A stretch of DNA of 64,000 nucleotides from Actinomyces urinae (GTDB lineage: Bacteria; Actinomycetota; Actinomycetes; Actinomycetales; Actinomycetaceae). The position numbers and the translations under genes are program-made. Where the stretch lies: the NCBI RefSeq assembly GCF_900119695.1, contig NZ_LT632547.1, positions 806,001 through 870,000 on the forward strand, given 5' to 3'. The notes beneath the pieces are model-generated. The model saw only the letters and a list, made by a program, of their open reading frames with translations, was not told the DNA's origin and did not search any database. Below are positions 29,188 to 40,047 of the stretch, piece by piece; position 1 is the stretch's first letter; every line of letters begins with the position of its first letter.

Positions 29188-29825
29188 TTGTTGTCCTCCC
29201 TCGCTGCAATGAAGCTTTCAAGAGCGTCCTTGGTGAACACAACATCTTCCGCGTTGATCACGTCGTACGTGTTGAGCTGATCCGCCCAAAGAACGTGAAC
29301 GCTAGGAAGGTTACGAACCGAAAGACGGTTCAGGTCGTCCTCACGCGTTACAACCACGAGAGCCTTGCGACCGTCAACGATCTTGTCAAGAGCTACTCGC
29401 GCGGTCTTGGTGGACGGGGCATCGCCCTCAAGGAGGCCGAGAATCACGTGCATGCGGCCACCGCGGAAGCGGTCCGAAAGCGCGCTGTAAAGAGCTGCAG
29501 CCTTCATCTTCTTGGGGGTACGCTCAGCGTATGAGCGCGGCTGCGGGCCGTGCACAACGCCGCCGCCTACCCACTGCGGAGCGCGGATCGAACCCTGACG
29601 AGCCCGACCGGTGCCCTTCTGACGCCAAGGCTTCTTGCCACCGCCGCGGACCTCGCCGCGGGTCTTGACCTTGTGGGTTCCAGCGCGAGCTGCACCCAGC
29701 TGAGCCTTAACAACCTGGTGGATTAGCGGAATATTAAGATCTACGTCAAAGTACTTTGCGGGAAGCTCGATCGTGTCGACTTTCTTACCCTCAAAGCCCA
29801 AAACGTCAATAGTCAACTTAGCCAT
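29184..29825 (-). CDS. rplD: 50S ribosomal protein L4
   Basis: This 213-residue protein lines the exit tunnel. The tunnel loop [20 protein letters not shown] is intact. In E. coli L4 represses its own S10 operon; no matching structure was recognised here. It lies eight bases after rplC. Confidence 0.97.
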   Translation of the reverse strand: MAKLTIDVLGFEGKKVDTIELPAKYFDVDLNIPLIHQVVKAQLGAARAGTHKVKTRGEVRGGGKKPWRQKGTGRARQGSIRAPQWVGGGVVHGPQPRSYAERTPKKMKAAALYSALSDRFRGGRMHVILGLLEGDAPSTKTARVALDKIVDGRKALVVVTREDDLNRLSVRNLPSVHVLWADQLNTYDVINAEDVVFTKDALESFIAAREDNK

Positions 29826-29832
29826 TTATAGT

Positions 29833-30498
29833 TCACGCACCCTTCACAGAGGAGCGAACCAGAACAACCGCGTTCTTCGGGCCAGGAATGGCGCCGCGAA
29901 TAAGCAGCAGACCCTTTTCAGCATCAACTGCAAAAACAGTCTGGTTCTGGATGGTACGACGGACATTGCCCATGCGGCCGGCCATGCGGGTGCCCTTAAA
30001 TACGCGACCAGGGGTCGAAGCACCGCCGATAGAGCCCGGCTTACGGTGAATCTTGTGTGCACCGTGGCCGCCGGGACCGCCAGCGAATCCGTGACGCTTC
30101 ATCGTGCCAGCGAAGCCCTTGCCCTTCGTGTTACCGGAAACATCAACCTTGTCTCCAGCAGCGAAAACGTCCGCCTTGAGCTCCTGGCCGACCTCAAACG
30201 AATCAGCTTCAGAAGTGCGGACCTCAACGAGGTGACGGACAGGCTTAACGCCAGCCTTCTCAAAGTGACCAGCCAAAGGCTTGGTGATACGGCGAGCATC
30301 GATCTCGCCAAATCCGATCTGTGCGGCGCAGTAGCCGTCAGTCTCTTCAGTGCGCACCTGCGTAACGACGTTGGTGCCCACCTGCACAACCGTCAAGGGA
30401 ACGACCTTACCGTCGTTATCCCATGCCTGGGTCATGCCGAGCTTGCGGCCAAGTAGCGCCTTTACGGGCGCAACCGCCTGCTTGGTGTTTTTAGTCAT
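29833..30498 (-). CDS. rplC: 50S ribosomal protein L3
   Basis: This 221-residue protein begins its core with [13 protein letters not shown] and has the peptidyl-transferase-facing loop [19 protein letters not shown]. It follows rpsJ by 14 nt. Confidence 0.97.
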   Translation of the reverse strand: MTKNTKQAVAPVKALLGRKLGMTQAWDNDGKVVPLTVVQVGTNVVTQVRTEETDGYCAAQIGFGEIDARRITKPLAGHFEKAGVKPVRHLVEVRTSEADSFEVGQELKADVFAAGDKVDVSGNTKGKGFAGTMKRHGFAGGPGGHGAHKIHRKPGSIGGASTPGRVFKGTRMAGRMGNVRRTIQNQTVFAVDAEKGLLLIRGAIPGPKNAVVLVRSSVKGA

Positions 30499-30512
30499 GT
30501 CTGCAGGTTTCC

Positions 30513-30821
30513 TCAGAGTTTAATATCGATTTTTACGTCGGCCGGAAGGTCGAGTCGCATAAGCGAGTCAACTGCCTTCGGCGTCGGGTCGATGATGTCA
30601 ATCAAGCGCTTATGAGTGCGCATTTCAAAGTGTTCGCGGCTGTCCTTGTACTTGTGGGGCGACCGAATAACCGTAAAAACGTTACGCTCGGTCGGCAGCG
30701 GCACCGGGCCCACTACCGTCGCACCTGCGCGCTGCACAGTGTCGACGATCTTGCGCGCGGAGCTGTCAATGACCTCGTGGTCATAGGACTTGAGCCGGAT
30801 GCGGATCTTTTGTCCCGCCAT
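30513..30821 (-). CDS. rpsJ: 30S ribosomal protein S10 (NusE)
   Basis: This 102-residue protein couples transcription and translation with NusG and lies in the 30S head. It begins [19 protein letters not shown] and contains [19 protein letters not shown]. It is the first gene of the S10 operon, after a gene-free 450-base gap. Confidence 0.97.
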   Translation of the reverse strand: MAGQKIRIRLKSYDHEVIDSSARKIVDTVQRAGATVVGPVPLPTERNVFTVIRSPHKYKDSREHFEMRTHKRLIDIIDPTPKAVDSLMRLDLPADVKIDIKL

Positions 30822-31221
30822 GCCGTCTTACCTCTCTTAAACAGCTTCTCACCGGTCCCCGCGCTCGGGCGTGTCGCTTTTTCAAACAGCTTCGCGCGGT
30901 GGCTCCCCATTGGAGGAACTGGACCGTTTTCTTGTGATCAAGAACATGGAGCATAAAGCCCCTCAGCAGATTGCACATTCATGCTCTCCACTGTTCGCCC
31001 TCCCGAGATAGCACTCCCGTTCGGACACAACCACACCAGTTTGACAGATTTAAGCACTGATTCCAAATGATTTGGAATTTAGTGGTGTGATTCTCAAAAG
31101 CACCACTTGCGGTCGAGACGCATCTCCCCCATCAAGAAGCAACCGCGACGTCAAGCCATGCCATCTTAAACGTGCACGCGTTTGTAACACGGTGCCAGGC
31201 AAAAGTGATGGGGAGTAAATA
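30822..31221 (-). promoter_or_regulatory. S10 operon upstream region
   Basis: There is no supported gene here. On the minus strand the stretch contains a perfect 19-base palindrome (31060-31078). It also contains a possible 14-codon leader ORF (30938-30982) with GGAGAG four bases before its ATG. The promoter is not clear. The region should hold the rpsJ promoter and a leader of up to 250 bases. Confidence 0.4.
31060..31078. repeat. Perfect 19-bp palindrome upstream of rpsJ
   Basis: ATTCCAAAT and its complement ATTTGGAAT are separated by one base. The symmetry and AT-rich content contrast with the surroundings. It resembles a dimeric-repressor operator more than a terminator, since no T run follows on either strand. 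Confidence 0.6.
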
Positions 31222-31257
31222 AGTTGTGGCCCAAAGCGTTCGCTTTGGGCCACAACT
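31222..31257 (-). terminator. Intrinsic terminator after tuf
   Basis: Seventeen-base perfect arms (AGTTGTGGCCCAAAGCG and complement) with a 2-base centre are followed on the minus strand by TATTTACT. It lies 15 bases past the tuf stop and ends the str operon. Confidence 0.82.
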
Positions 31258-31272
31258 AAAAGTCAGTCAGAC

Positions 31273-32463
31273 TTAGGAAAGAACCTCAGTCACACGACCG
31301 GAGCCAACGGTGCGACCACCCTCACGGATAGCGAAGCCGAGGCCCGCCTCCATTGCGATCGGCTGAATAAGCTCAACCGTGATCTCGGTGGTGTCACCAG
31401 GCATAACCATGTCGGTGCCCTCAGGCAGCTCGATGATGCCGGTAACGTCCGTGGTACGGAAGTAGAACTGCGGGCGGTAGTTGGTGAAGAACGGCTTGTG
31501 ACGGCCACCCTCCTCCTTCTTCAGGATGTAAACCTGGCCCTTGAACTTGGTGTGTGGGGTGATCGAACCCGGAATGGCTACGACCTGGCCACGCTCAACA
31601 TCCTCACGCTTGGTACCGCGAAGAAGCAGACCACAGTTCTCGCCTGCCCAGGCTTCGTCCATCTGCTTGTGGAACATCTCGATACCGGTAACGGTGGTCT
31701 TCTGCGGCTCGCGAATACCGAGGATCTCAACCTCAGCGTTCAGCGGAAGCTTACCGCGCTCAACACGACCGGTAACAACGGTGCCACGACCGGTAATGGT
31801 GAAGACGTCCTCAATCGGCATGAGGAACGGCTTGTCCATGTCGCGCTCCGGGGTCGGGATGTACTCGTCGACGGTCTCCATGAGATCCTCAACCGACTTT
31901 ACCCAAACCGGGTCGCCCTCAAGAGCCTTAAGAGCCGAAACGCGGTGAATCGGGGTGTTGTCGCCGTCGAAGTCCTGCGAGGAGAGCAGCTCGCGGATTT
32001 CTTCCTCAACGAGCTCAAGCATCTCTTCGTCATCAACCATGTCGGACTTGTTCAGTGCAACAACCAGGGTCGGCACGCCAACCTGGCGAGCAAGCAGAAC
32101 GTGCTCGCGGGTCTGAGCCATCGGGCCGTCCGTTGCAGCAACAACGAGGATAGCGCCATCCATCTGGGCAGCACCGGTAATCATGTTCTTCACGTAGTCA
32201 GCGTGACCCGGGGCGTCAACGTGTGCGTAGTGACGCTTGTCGGTCTGGTACTCAACGTGAGAAACGTTAATGGTAATACCACGGTCGCGCTCTTCCGGAG
32301 CGTTATCAACCTGGTCGAACGGGGTGAACTCGTTCAGTTCCGGGAACTTGTCAGCCAGTACCTTGGTGATCGCCGCGGTCAGGGTCGTCTTACCGTGGTC
32401 AACGTGACCGATGGTACCGATATTTACGTGCGGTTTGGTACGCTCGAACTTGGCCTTCGCCAC
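31273..32463 (-). CDS. tuf: Elongation factor Tu
   Basis: This 396-residue GTPase delivers aminoacyl-tRNA. G-motifs are GHVDHGKT (G1), GITINVSH (G2), DAPGHADY (G3) and NKSDMVDD (G4). Domains 2 and 3 are complete to the C-terminal GRVTEVLS. The start is a GTG with AGGAGG upstream. A 139-nt gap after fusA contains TAGGCT and TAGCAC elements that could be an extra tuf promoter. Confidence 0.98.
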   Translation of the reverse strand: MAKAKFERTKPHVNIGTIGHVDHGKTTLTAAITKVLADKFPELNEFTPFDQVDNAPEERDRGITINVSHVEYQTDKRHYAHVDAPGHADYVKNMITGAAQMDGAILVVAATDGPMAQTREHVLLARQVGVPTLVVALNKSDMVDDEEMLELVEEEIRELLSSQDFDGDNTPIHRVSALKALEGDPVWVKSVEDLMETVDEYIPTPERDMDKPFLMPIEDVFTITGRGTVVTGRVERGKLPLNAEVEILGIREPQKTTVTGIEMFHKQMDEAWAGENCGLLLRGTKREDVERGQVVAIPGSITPHTKFKGQVYILKKEEGGRHKPFFTNYRPQFYFRTTDVTGIIELPEGTDMVMPGDTTEITVELIQPIAMEAGLGFAIREGGRTVGSGRVTEVLS

Positions 32464-32602
32464 TTGTGTCCTCCTGGACTCGGGTAGATAAGTTCTTGTC
32501 AGCTTAGTGCTAGAAGTAGCCTAACACTTGACTTCGAATACTTCCTACAGGGTTTTCATTAGTGTGGTCTTTATAACGCCACTTTTTGGCTAGATCAGGC
32601 TC

Positions 32603-34720
32603 TTACTGGCCCGAAGCGTTGCCAATGATTTCCTCAGCTACTGCACGAGGAACCTCATCATAGCTATCGAACTGCATCGAGTAGACTGCGCGGCCCTGCG
32701 TCTTCGAACGCAAGTCACCAACATACCCGAACATTTCCGACAGCGGAACGAGTGCTCGCACAACCTTCACACCGGAAGCATCATCCATCGACTGGATGGT
32801 GCCACGACGGGAGTTCAGGTCGCCAATAACGTCGCCCATGTACTCCTCAGGAGTGCGAACCTCAACAGACATGATCGGCTCAAGAAGCACCGGAGATGCC
32901 TTGCGGACACCCTCGCGGTACACCATTGCGCCAGCGATCTTAAACGCCATTTCAGACGAGTCAACATCGTGGTACTGGCCGTCAAGCAGCGTAGCCTTCA
33001 AGCCAACCATCGGGTAACCAGCCAGGACACCAGTCTGCATGGCCTCCTGAATACCGGCGTCAACCGACGGAATGTACTCACGCGGAACGCGGCCACCAGT
33101 GACCTCGTTGCCGAACTCGTACGTCTTCTCGCCATCCAGCGGGAGCGGCTCGAAGCGAACGATCACCTTTGCGAACTGGCCAGAGCCACCAGTTTGCTTC
33201 TTGTGCGTGTACTCAACCTTCTCAACGGTCTTGCGGATGGTCTCGCGGTAAGCAACCATCGGCGCACCAACGTTAGCCTCAACCTTGAACTCGCGACGCA
33301 TACGGTCAACGAGAACATCAAGGTGAAGCTCGCCCATACCGCCAATAACCGTCTGGCCGGTCTCCTCATCGAGGCGAACCGTGAAGGTCGGGTCTTCTTC
33401 GGCCAGCTTCTGAATAGCCGTACCGAGCTTCTCCTGATCCGCCTTCGACTTCGGCTCAATAGCCACGTGGATAACCGGATCCGGGAAGGTCATCGACTCA
33501 AGAACAACCGGAGCGTCCTGCGCACAAAGCGTGTCGCCCGTGGTGGTGTCCTTCAAGCCGATGAAAGCGTAAATGTGGCCAGCGTGTGCAACATCCACAG
33601 GGTTTTCCTTGTTGGAGTGCATCTGGAACATCTTGCCGATACGCTCGCGCTTACCCTTGGTTGAGTTCATTACGGTCTCGCCGGATGCAACCTTGCCCGA
33701 GTAAACACGAATGTAGGTCAGCTTGCCGTAGAACGGGTGAACAGCAACCTTGAACGCCAGAGCAGAGAACGGCTCGTTCTCATCTGCGTGACGCTCAATA
33801 ACGGTCTCTTCATCGCCAACCTTCGTGCCCTTAACAGAAGGCACATCCAGCGGCGAAGGCAGGTACGAAACCACGCCGTCAAGCATGACCTGAACGCCCT
33901 TATTCTTGAAAGCAGAGCCACAGAATACCGGGTAAGCCTGCGAAGAAATAGTGAGTTCACGAACGCCAGCGCGAATCTGATCGTTGGTCAGTTCACCCTC
34001 TTCAAGGTAAATGTCCATGAGCTCTTCGTTAGCCTCAGCAGCGGCTTCGATAAGAGCCTCGCGGTACTCCTCAGCCTCAGCCTGAAGCTCCGCCGGAATC
34101 TCTTCCTCAACCACGCGTGCACCATAAAGATCGTTGCCATCCTCATCCTTTTCCGGGAAGTAGACGGCCTTCATCTTCATGATGTCAACAACGCCCTGGA
34201 AGTCGGCCTCCGCGCCAATCGGGAAAGCCATGACGATCGGGGTTGCGCCCAAACGGTCCTTAATGGTCTGAACCGAGTACTTGAAGTTCGCGCCCAGCTT
34301 ATCCATCTTGTTGATGAAGCAAATACGCGGAACGTCGTACTTGTCAGCCTGACGCCAAACGGTCTCAGACTGCGGCTCAACGCCTTCCTTACCGTCGAAC
34401 ACCGCTACCGCGCCGTCAAGCACGCGCAACGAACGCTCCACCTCAACGGTGAAGTCAACGTGTCCGGGGGTATCAATAATGTTGATCTGGTTGTCATTCC
34501 AGAAACAGGTGGTAGCAGCGGACGTAATGGTAATGCCGCGCTCCTTCTCCTGCTCCATCCAGTCCATCGTGCCAGCACCGTCGTGGGTCTCACCCAGCTT
34601 GTAGTTGATGCCGGTGTAGAAAAGGATGCGTTCTGTAACTGTGGTCTTGCCAGCATCGATGTGAGCCATGATGCCGATATTGCGGACCTTCGTGAGGTCG
34701 GTGAACACCTCTTGTGCCAC
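32603..34720 (-). CDS. fusA: Elongation factor G
   Basis: This 705-residue translocase has G1 [10 protein letters not shown]2 region [11 protein letters not shown]3 DTPGHVDF and G4 NKMDKLG, then domains II-V through [19 protein letters not shown]. The start is a GTG at 34720. It lies between rpsG and tuf in the str operon. Confidence 0.98.
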   Translation of the reverse strand: MAQEVFTDLTKVRNIGIMAHIDAGKTTVTERILFYTGINYKLGETHDGAGTMDWMEQEKERGITITSAATTCFWNDNQINIIDTPGHVDFTVEVERSLRVLDGAVAVFDGKEGVEPQSETVWRQADKYDVPRICFINKMDKLGANFKYSVQTIKDRLGATPIVMAFPIGAEADFQGVVDIMKMKAVYFPEKDEDGNDLYGARVVEEEIPAELQAEAEEYREALIEAAAEANEELMDIYLEEGELTNDQIRAGVRELTISSQAYPVFCGSAFKNKGVQVMLDGVVSYLPSPLDVPSVKGTKVGDEETVIERHADENEPFSALAFKVAVHPFYGKLTYIRVYSGKVASGETVMNSTKGKRERIGKMFQMHSNKENPVDVAHAGHIYAFIGLKDTTTGDTLCAQDAPVVLESMTFPDPVIHVAIEPKSKADQEKLGTAIQKLAEEDPTFTVRLDEETGQTVIGGMGELHLDVLVDRMRREFKVEANVGAPMVAYRETIRKTVEKVEYTHKKQTGGSGQFAKVIVRFEPLPLDGEKTYEFGNEVTGGRVPREYIPSVDAGIQEAMQTGVLAGYPMVGLKATLLDGQYHDVDSSEMAFKIAGAMVYREGVRKASPVLLEPIMSVEVRTPEEYMGDVIGDLNSRRGTIQSMDDASGVKVVRALVPLSEMFGYVGDLRSKTQGRAVYSMQFDSYDEVPRAVAEEIIGNASGQ

Positions 34721-34762
34721 GTGTGTTTCCTTCGCTTGTTAGATCTACGAGCCCAGCTGGGA

Positions 34763-35233
34763 TTACCAGCGGTAGTGAGCGAAAGCCTTGTTGGACTCCG
34801 CCATCTTGTGCATGTCTTCACGACGCTTCACAGCGCCGCCAAGGCCGTTGGACGCATCGAGAATCTCGTTCATGAGGCGCTCGGTCATGGTCTTCTCACG
34901 ACGCTGACGGGAGAAATCAACCAGCCAACGAAGAGCAAGAGTGGTACCACGCGAAGAACGAACCTCAACCGGAACCTGGTAGGTTGCGCCACCAACACGG
35001 CGGGAGCGAACCTCAAGAGCCGGACGAATGTTCTCAAGCGCACGCTTCAAAACCGCAACCGGATCCTGCTCAGTCTTCTGCCCGACACCTTCAAGAGCGC
35101 CGTAAACAATCTTCTGAGCAACGGAACGCTTGCCGTCAAGCAGAACGCGGTTAACCAGCTGGCTAACAACCTTCGAACCGTAAATCGGATCCTCAACTAG
35201 AGGGCGCTTGGGAGCTGGACCTTTACGAGGCAT
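34763..35233 (-). CDS. rpsG: 30S ribosomal protein S7
   Basis: This 156-residue assembly-initiator of the 30S head begins [20 protein letters not shown]. The ATG overlaps the rpsL stop (TAATG). Confidence 0.97.
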   Translation of the reverse strand: MPRKGPAPKRPLVEDPIYGSKVVSQLVNRVLLDGKRSVAQKIVYGALEGVGQKTEQDPVAVLKRALENIRPALEVRSRRVGGATYQVPVEVRSSRGTTLALRWLVDFSRQRREKTMTERLMNEILDASNGLGGAVKRREDMHKMAESNKAFAHYRW

Positions 35234-35607
35234 TACTTCTTCTCCTTCTTCGCACCGTAGTGGGAACGAGCCTGCTGACGACCGCGAACACCCTGCGTAT
35301 CGAGAGCGCCGCGAACGATGTGGTAACGAACACCCGGGAGGTCCTTCACACGGCCACCGCGAACGAGCACGATCGAGTGCTCCTGCAGGTTGTGACCCTC
35401 ACCGGGAATGTAAGCCGTGACCTCGATACCCGAGGAAAGGCGAACACGAGCCACCTTACGAAGAGCCGAGTTCGGCTTCTTAGGCGTGGTGGTAAATACG
35501 CGAGTGCAGACACCGCGGCGCTGAGGGCTTCCCTTCAGTGCGGGCGTTGCTGCCTTCGCCGGCTTGGTGCTGCGTCCCTTGCGCACCAGTTGCTGGATGG
35601 TAGGCAC
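35233..35607 (-). CDS. rpsL: 30S ribosomal protein S12
   Basis: With the GTG at 35607 (ribosome site GGAGAAG) the protein is 124 residues beginning [11 protein letters not shown] after the start residue. The decoding loops [11 protein letters not shown] and KDLPGVRYH are wild-type, with the lysines that confer streptomycin sensitivity. It is first in the str operon. Confidence 0.97.
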   Translation of the reverse strand: MPTIQQLVRKGRSTKPAKAATPALKGSPQRRGVCTRVFTTTPKKPNSALRKVARVRLSSGIEVTAYIPGEGHNLQEHSIVLVRGGRVKDLPGVRYHIVRGALDTQGVRGRQQARSHYGAKKEKK

Positions 35608-35959
35608 TACTTCTCCGTCTTCCTTAAACAACAAACTTTTAGTATCGCGACGCCGAAACGCTTACGCGCTACCCCGCGTGGACACACTGGTGTCCGCCGG
35701 GGCCGGCCCGCCAACAGCCTCACAGTCGCATATCGTGAGGGTTAAGGATGACGTCCGGAGCTCAGACGAACAGTCAAAGAGCCCACTTGTCAGAAAAATC
35801 TGAACGGTGGATACCCGGCGACGCGGGCACCGTCGTCAAATATAAGGCTTTTTGCCTGCAATGGTCAATACCAAGGCCTTTTACCCGCGCCTATTGTGCC
35901 TGATCTAACAATGTAAACGCTAAAGAACTCCCTCCCGCCCGACCGCCCTGATGAATTAG
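35608..35959 (-). promoter_or_regulatory. str operon leader and upstream region
   Basis: No gene is supported between rpoC and rpsL. The region holds a clear promoter (35839-35868) and then a leader of about 225 bases with several GC-rich self-complementary stretches near 35690-35715. Confidence 0.55.
35839..35868 (-). promoter_or_regulatory. str operon promoter
   Basis: On the minus strand TTGACC is followed after 18 bases by TATATT, the best match to a housekeeping promoter in this window. It points at rpsL from just downstream of the rpoC terminator. Confidence 0.65.
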
Positions 35960-35987
35960 TTTCGCCCCCTCCACAGAGGGGGCGAAA
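35960..35987 (-). terminator. Hairpin after rpoC
   Basis: Eleven-base arms (TTTCGCCCCCT and complement) with a 6-nt loop lie 22 bases past the rpoC stop. No T run follows on the minus strand, so termination strength is uncertain, but position fits the end of rpoBC. Confidence 0.6.
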
Positions 35988-36009
35988 TCTAAATGCGGTT
36001 CAAACCGGA

Positions 36010-39000
36010 TTAGCGGAAGTCGCTATCCGAGAACGGAGCTCCAAAGTCGATCGAGTCGAGCGAAGCGAGGAACGCCTCATCGACCTCACCAACCTGGAAA
36101 TCAGCCTCAACGTAATCCGCGTTAGCCATCGCCTCTGGCGTGGGCTCCACGTGGATCTTGTTGTAGCGTGCAAGACCCGTACCGGCCGGAATGAGCTTAC
36201 CGAGAATCACGTTCTCCTTCAGACCAATCAACGGATCCGACTTCGCGCTAATAGCAGCCTCGGTCAAGATCTTCGTGGTCTCCTGGAACGAAGCCGCAGC
36301 AAGCCACGAATCCGTAGCCAGCGAAGCCTTCGTGATACCCATCAGCTCCGGACGCCCCGCAGCCGGGCGACCGCCCTGAGCCACAGTTGCACGGTTAATG
36401 CGCTTGAAATCGACCTCGTCAACAAGCTGACCGGGCAGAAGCTCGGTGTCGCCCGGATCATCCAGAACCGTGACGCGACGCAGCATCTGGCGAACAATCA
36501 CCTCAATGTGCTTGGAGTGAATGTCCACGCCCTGCGACCGATACACTTCCTGCACCTCATCAACCAGCTGACGCTGTGTCTCCGACTTGTTGCGGATGCG
36601 AAGCATCTTCTTCGGGTCCAGACGACCCGTGGTGAGCTTGGTGCCAACCGCGATGTGCTCGCCCTCCTCCACGAGGAGTTCTTGGCGACGCGAAACCTCA
36701 ACCACAAGGTCGGCCTCGCCATCATCACGAGTGATCACAATCTTGCGGTTGGTGGGATCCGTATCATCGATGTGGACCTTGCCCGCTGCCTCTGCCATCG
36801 TTGCCTCACCCTTCGGGGTGCGAGCCTCAAAGAGCTCCTGCACACGCGGCAGACCCTGCGTAATATCCGCAGCCGATGCAACACCACCGGTGTGGAAGGT
36901 ACGCATCGTCAGCTGAGTACCGGGCTCACCAATCGACTGTGCCGCGATAATACCCACGGCCTCGCCGATGTCTACGCGCTTGCCCGACGCGAGCGAACGG
37001 CCGTAGCAAGCCGCACACGTACCCGTAGCGGACTCACAGTAAAGCACCGAACGCACCTTAATGGTGGTGATGCCCGCATCCACGAGCTTGTCGATCAAGA
37101 CGTCGCCCACATCCGAACCTGCCTCAGCAACCACGTTGCCCTCAGCGTCCTTCGCGTCAGCCGCGAGCGTACGCGCGTAAGCAGTGGTCTCAACAGTGTC
37201 GAGGCGGTGTGCCTTGCCCTCTTCGTCCAGCTCGGCAATGTCCATGTTGATACCGCGACGAGTGCCACAGTCTTCCTCATGCACCACGACATCCTGCGAC
37301 ACGTCAACAAGACGACGCGTCAAGTAGCCGGAGTCAGCGGTACGAAGAGCCGTATCAGCAAGACCCTTACGAGCACCGTGGGTTGCAATAAAGTACTCCA
37401 GAACCGTGAGGCCCTCGCGGTAGTTAGCCTTAATCGGACGCTCAATAAGCTTTTGCTTCGGGTCCGACACGAGGCCACGCATACCGGCCAGCTGGCGCAC
37501 CTGATCCCAGTTACCACGAGCACCCGAATCAACCATCTGGAACAGGTTGTTGCGCTCAGGGAACGCCTCTTCCATCGCGTCTGCAACCTCGCGAGTTGCA
37601 GTGGTCCAGATTTCAACCAGCGCGTTGTAACGCTCGTCCTCCGTGATCTTACCGATCTCGTAGTCGCGCTGAATCCGTGCTGCCGCCGCCTCGTGCTGGG
37701 CAAGAATCTCGCCCTTATTTGGCGGCGTCATGATGTCATCAAACGCAATGGTGAGGCCAGACCAAGTGGACCAGTAGAAGCCCGCAGCCTTAAGTGCGTC
37801 AAGCGACTCGGCAACCAGAACCTTCGGGTAAAGCTCCGCAAGGTCGTTGACCACCTTGCCGAGAACCTTCTTGTTCACAACGGCCTCAACGTAGGGGTAC
37901 TCCACCGGGAGAAGATCGTTGAACAGGGCACGACCAAGCGAGGTTTCAAGCTCGATCGGATCGCCCTCGCTCCAACCTTCCGGAGCAACCCAGTTCTTCG
38001 GCGGCACAATATCCGTGAAACGAATAATCGCACGCGCATTCAGATGCAGGTCACCGCGGTCAAACGCCATGATTGCCTCGGCAACAGAGCTGAAGTGAGG
38101 CAGGATCGGCTCGCCCGTCTCCTCATTACGCGGAACTGGAATCGAAGAATCCGGGTTCAGCGTGAGGTGGTACAAACCAATGATCATGTCGTGCGACGGC
38201 ATGGTCACCGGACGACCATCAGACGGCTTCAAAATGTTGTTCGAAGACAGCATGAGGACGCGCGCCTCAGCCTGCGCCTCCGCACCAAGCGGAAGGTGCA
38301 CAGCCATTTGGTCACCGTCGAAGTCAGCGTTGAACGCGCCACAAACCAGCGGGTGTAGCTGAATAGCCTTACCCTCAATAAGCTGCGGCTCAAACGCCTG
38401 AATGCCAAGGCGGTGAAGCGTAGGTGCACGGTTCAGCAAAACCGGGTGTTCGCGAATAACCTCATCGAGAACGTCCCACACCTCGGGGCGCGAACGATCA
38501 ACCTTACGCTGCGCAGCCTTGATGTTCTGCGCATACTTCTTCTCAATCAGACGCTTCATAACGAACGGCTTGAACAACTCGAGCGCCATCTGCTTCGGCA
38601 GACCACACTGGTGAAGCTTCAACTGCGGACCAACCACAATGACCGAACGGCCCGAGTAGTCCACGCGCTTACCAAGAAGGTTCTGACGGAAACGCCCCTG
38701 CTTACCCTTAAGCATGTCGGACAGGGACTTCAGCGGACGGTTACCCGGACCGGAGACCGGGCGGCCGCGACGGCCATTGTCAAACAGGGCATCCACAGAT
38801 TCTTGTAGCATGCGCTTTTCGTTATTCACGATGATTTCCGGAGCATTCAGCTCAAGAAGACGCTTCAAACGGTTGTTGCGGTTAATCACGCGGCGGTACA
38901 GATCATTGAGGTCCGAGGTGGCGAAGCGGCCACCATCAAGCTGCACCATCGGGCGCAAGTCCGGCGGAATCACCGGGATAGCGTCCAGAACCATTGCCTC

Positions 39001-39927
39001 TGGCACGTTATCCGTAGTCAGGAACGCGTTCACAACCTTCAAACGCTTAAGCGCACGCGTCTTACGCTGACCAGTACCGGTAGCAATAATCTCGCGCAGA
39101 GCCTCAGCTTCAGCCTCAAGATCGAAAGACTGCAGACGCTTCTGAATAGCAGCCGCACCCATCGCGCCCTTGAAGTAAATGCCGTAGCGAGCCTGCATGT
39201 CGCGGTAAATGAGCTCGTCGCCCTCCAGGTCACCGACCTGCAGGTTCATGAACTTATCCCACACCTCTTCAAGGCGGGCAAGCCTCTGCTCGTAGCCACG
39301 ACGGATCGCGTTCATGTCACGCTCACCAGCGCGGCGCTCGCGGTCACGAGTCTCCTGCTTGTTACCCTTCTCTTCCATCTCGGCAAGACGGGCCTCAAGA
39401 GCCTCCGCGCGGGCATTAATGTCGGCCTCGCGGCGAGCCTCAATGTTCTTGCGCTCAACCTCAAGCTCGTTACGCAGGGTCGGCAGATCCTCGCGGCGAG
39501 CCTCCTCATCAACCTCAGTGATCATGTAGGCCGCAAAATAAATGACCTTCTCAAGATCCTTCGGTGCAAGATCAAGCAGGTATCCAAGGCGCGACGGAAC
39601 GCCCTTGAAGTACCAAATGTGCGTCACCGGAGCAGCAAGCTCAATGTGGCCCATGCGCTCACGACGCACGTCCGCACGCGCTACCTCAACTCCGCATCGC
39701 TCACACACGATGCCCTTGTAACGCACGCGCTTGTACTTACCGCACGCACACTCCCAGTCCCGCGTAGGACCGAAAATACGCTCACAGAACAAACCGTCCT
39801 TTTCCGGCTTGAGCGTACGGTAGTTGATCGTTTCTGGTTTCTTTACTTCGCCGTGGCTCCACTCGTGGATGTCGTCAAGAGTCGCCAGTCCAATGTGAAG
39901 CTTGTCGAAAGCATTGGCGTCGATCAA
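36010..39927 (-). CDS. rpoC: RNA polymerase beta' subunit
   Basis: I use the TTG at 39927 (ribosome site AAGGAA), giving 1305 residues starting close to [19 protein letters not shown] as in other actinobacteria; the upstream in-frame ATG lies in the rpoB-rpoC gap. Visible are the N-terminal zinc ribbon (CACGKYKR with CERCGVEV), the catalytic NADFDGDQM, the bridge-helix/trigger-loop region and the second zinc site CGTRRG with [12 protein letters not shown] long hairpin precedes the gene. Confidence 0.97.
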   Translation of the reverse strand: MIDANAFDKLHIGLATLDDIHEWSHGEVKKPETINYRTLKPEKDGLFCERIFGPTRDWECACGKYKRVRYKGIVCERCGVEVARADVRRERMGHIELAAPVTHIWYFKGVPSRLGYLLDLAPKDLEKVIYFAAYMITEVDEEARREDLPTLRNELEVERKNIEARREADINARAEALEARLAEMEEKGNKQETRDRERRAGERDMNAIRRGYEQRLARLEEVWDKFMNLQVGDLEGDELIYRDMQARYGIYFKGAMGAAAIQKRLQSFDLEAEAEALREIIATGTGQRKTRALKRLKVVNAFLTTDNVPEAMVLDAIPVIPPDLRPMVQLDGGRFATSDLNDLYRRVINRNNRLKRLLELNAPEIIVNNEKRMLQESVDALFDNGRRGRPVSGPGNRPLKSLSDMLKGKQGRFRQNLLGKRVDYSGRSVIVVGPQLKLHQCGLPKQMALELFKPFVMKRLIEKKYAQNIKAAQRKVDRSRPEVWDVLDEVIREHPVLLNRAPTLHRLGIQAFEPQLIEGKAIQLHPLVCGAFNADFDGDQMAVHLPLGAEAQAEARVLMLSSNNILKPSDGRPVTMPSHDMIIGLYHLTLNPDSSIPVPRNEETGEPILPHFSSVAEAIMAFDRGDLHLNARAIIRFTDIVPPKNWVAPEGWSEGDPIELETSLGRALFNDLLPVEYPYVEAVVNKKVLGKVVNDLAELYPKVLVAESLDALKAAGFYWSTWSGLTIAFDDIMTPPNKGEILAQHEAAAARIQRDYEIGKITEDERYNALVEIWTTATREVADAMEEAFPERNNLFQMVDSGARGNWDQVRQLAGMRGLVSDPKQKLIERPIKANYREGLTVLEYFIATHGARKGLADTALRTADSGYLTRRLVDVSQDVVVHEEDCGTRRGINMDIAELDEEGKAHRLDTVETTAYARTLAADAKDAEGNVVAEAGSDVGDVLIDKLVDAGITTIKVRSVLYCESATGTCAACYGRSLASGKRVDIGEAVGIIAAQSIGEPGTQLTMRTFHTGGVASAADITQGLPRVQELFEARTPKGEATMAEAAGKVHIDDTDPTNRKIVITRDDGEADLVVEVSRRQELLVEEGEHIAVGTKLTTGRLDPKKMLRIRNKSETQRQLVDEVQEVYRSQGVDIHSKHIEVIVRQMLRRVTVLDDPGDTELLPGQLVDEVDFKRINRATVAQGGRPAAGRPELMGITKASLATDSWLAAASFQETTKILTEAAISAKSDPLIGLKENVILGKLIPAGTGLARYNKIHVEPTPEAMANADYVEADFQVGEVDEAFLASLDSIDFGAPFSDSDFR

Positions 39928-40003
39928 AGTGTTTCCTTCTGTAGTACACCGGGTCCAGCGTTGGATGGTCCGGCTCCCCTGCCGCCCGCTGGAGCAGCAA
40001 AGG

Positions 40004-40045
40004 CGCCTTCCCGCCACCACCAAGAACCGAGGTGGCGGGTAGGCG
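40004..40045 (-). promoter_or_regulatory. Strong hairpin between rpoB and rpoC
   Basis: On the minus strand, CGCCT-A-CCCGCCACC pairs with GGTGGCGGG-A-AGGCG around a 12-nt loop, giving 14 pairs with one mismatch. It begins two bases after the rpoB stop codon. No T run follows. It may be an RNA-processing or attenuation site setting the beta to beta' ratio; that function is inference. Confidence 0.6.
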
Positions 40046-40047
40046 GA

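Noticed and set aside
31041-31046. TTGACA on the plus strand in the tuf-rpsJ gap
   Set aside because: No -10 follows at proper spacing, and it would transcribe into the tuf terminator.
33737-35200. A 487-codon open frame on the plus strand across fusA and rpsG
   Set aside because: It is antisense to two conserved genes, with no domain or ribosome site; it is a compositional shadow.
36151-38358. A 735-codon open frame on the plus strand inside rpoC
   Set aside because: It is antisense to a certain gene, has no protein-family character and arises from the codon bias of rpoC.
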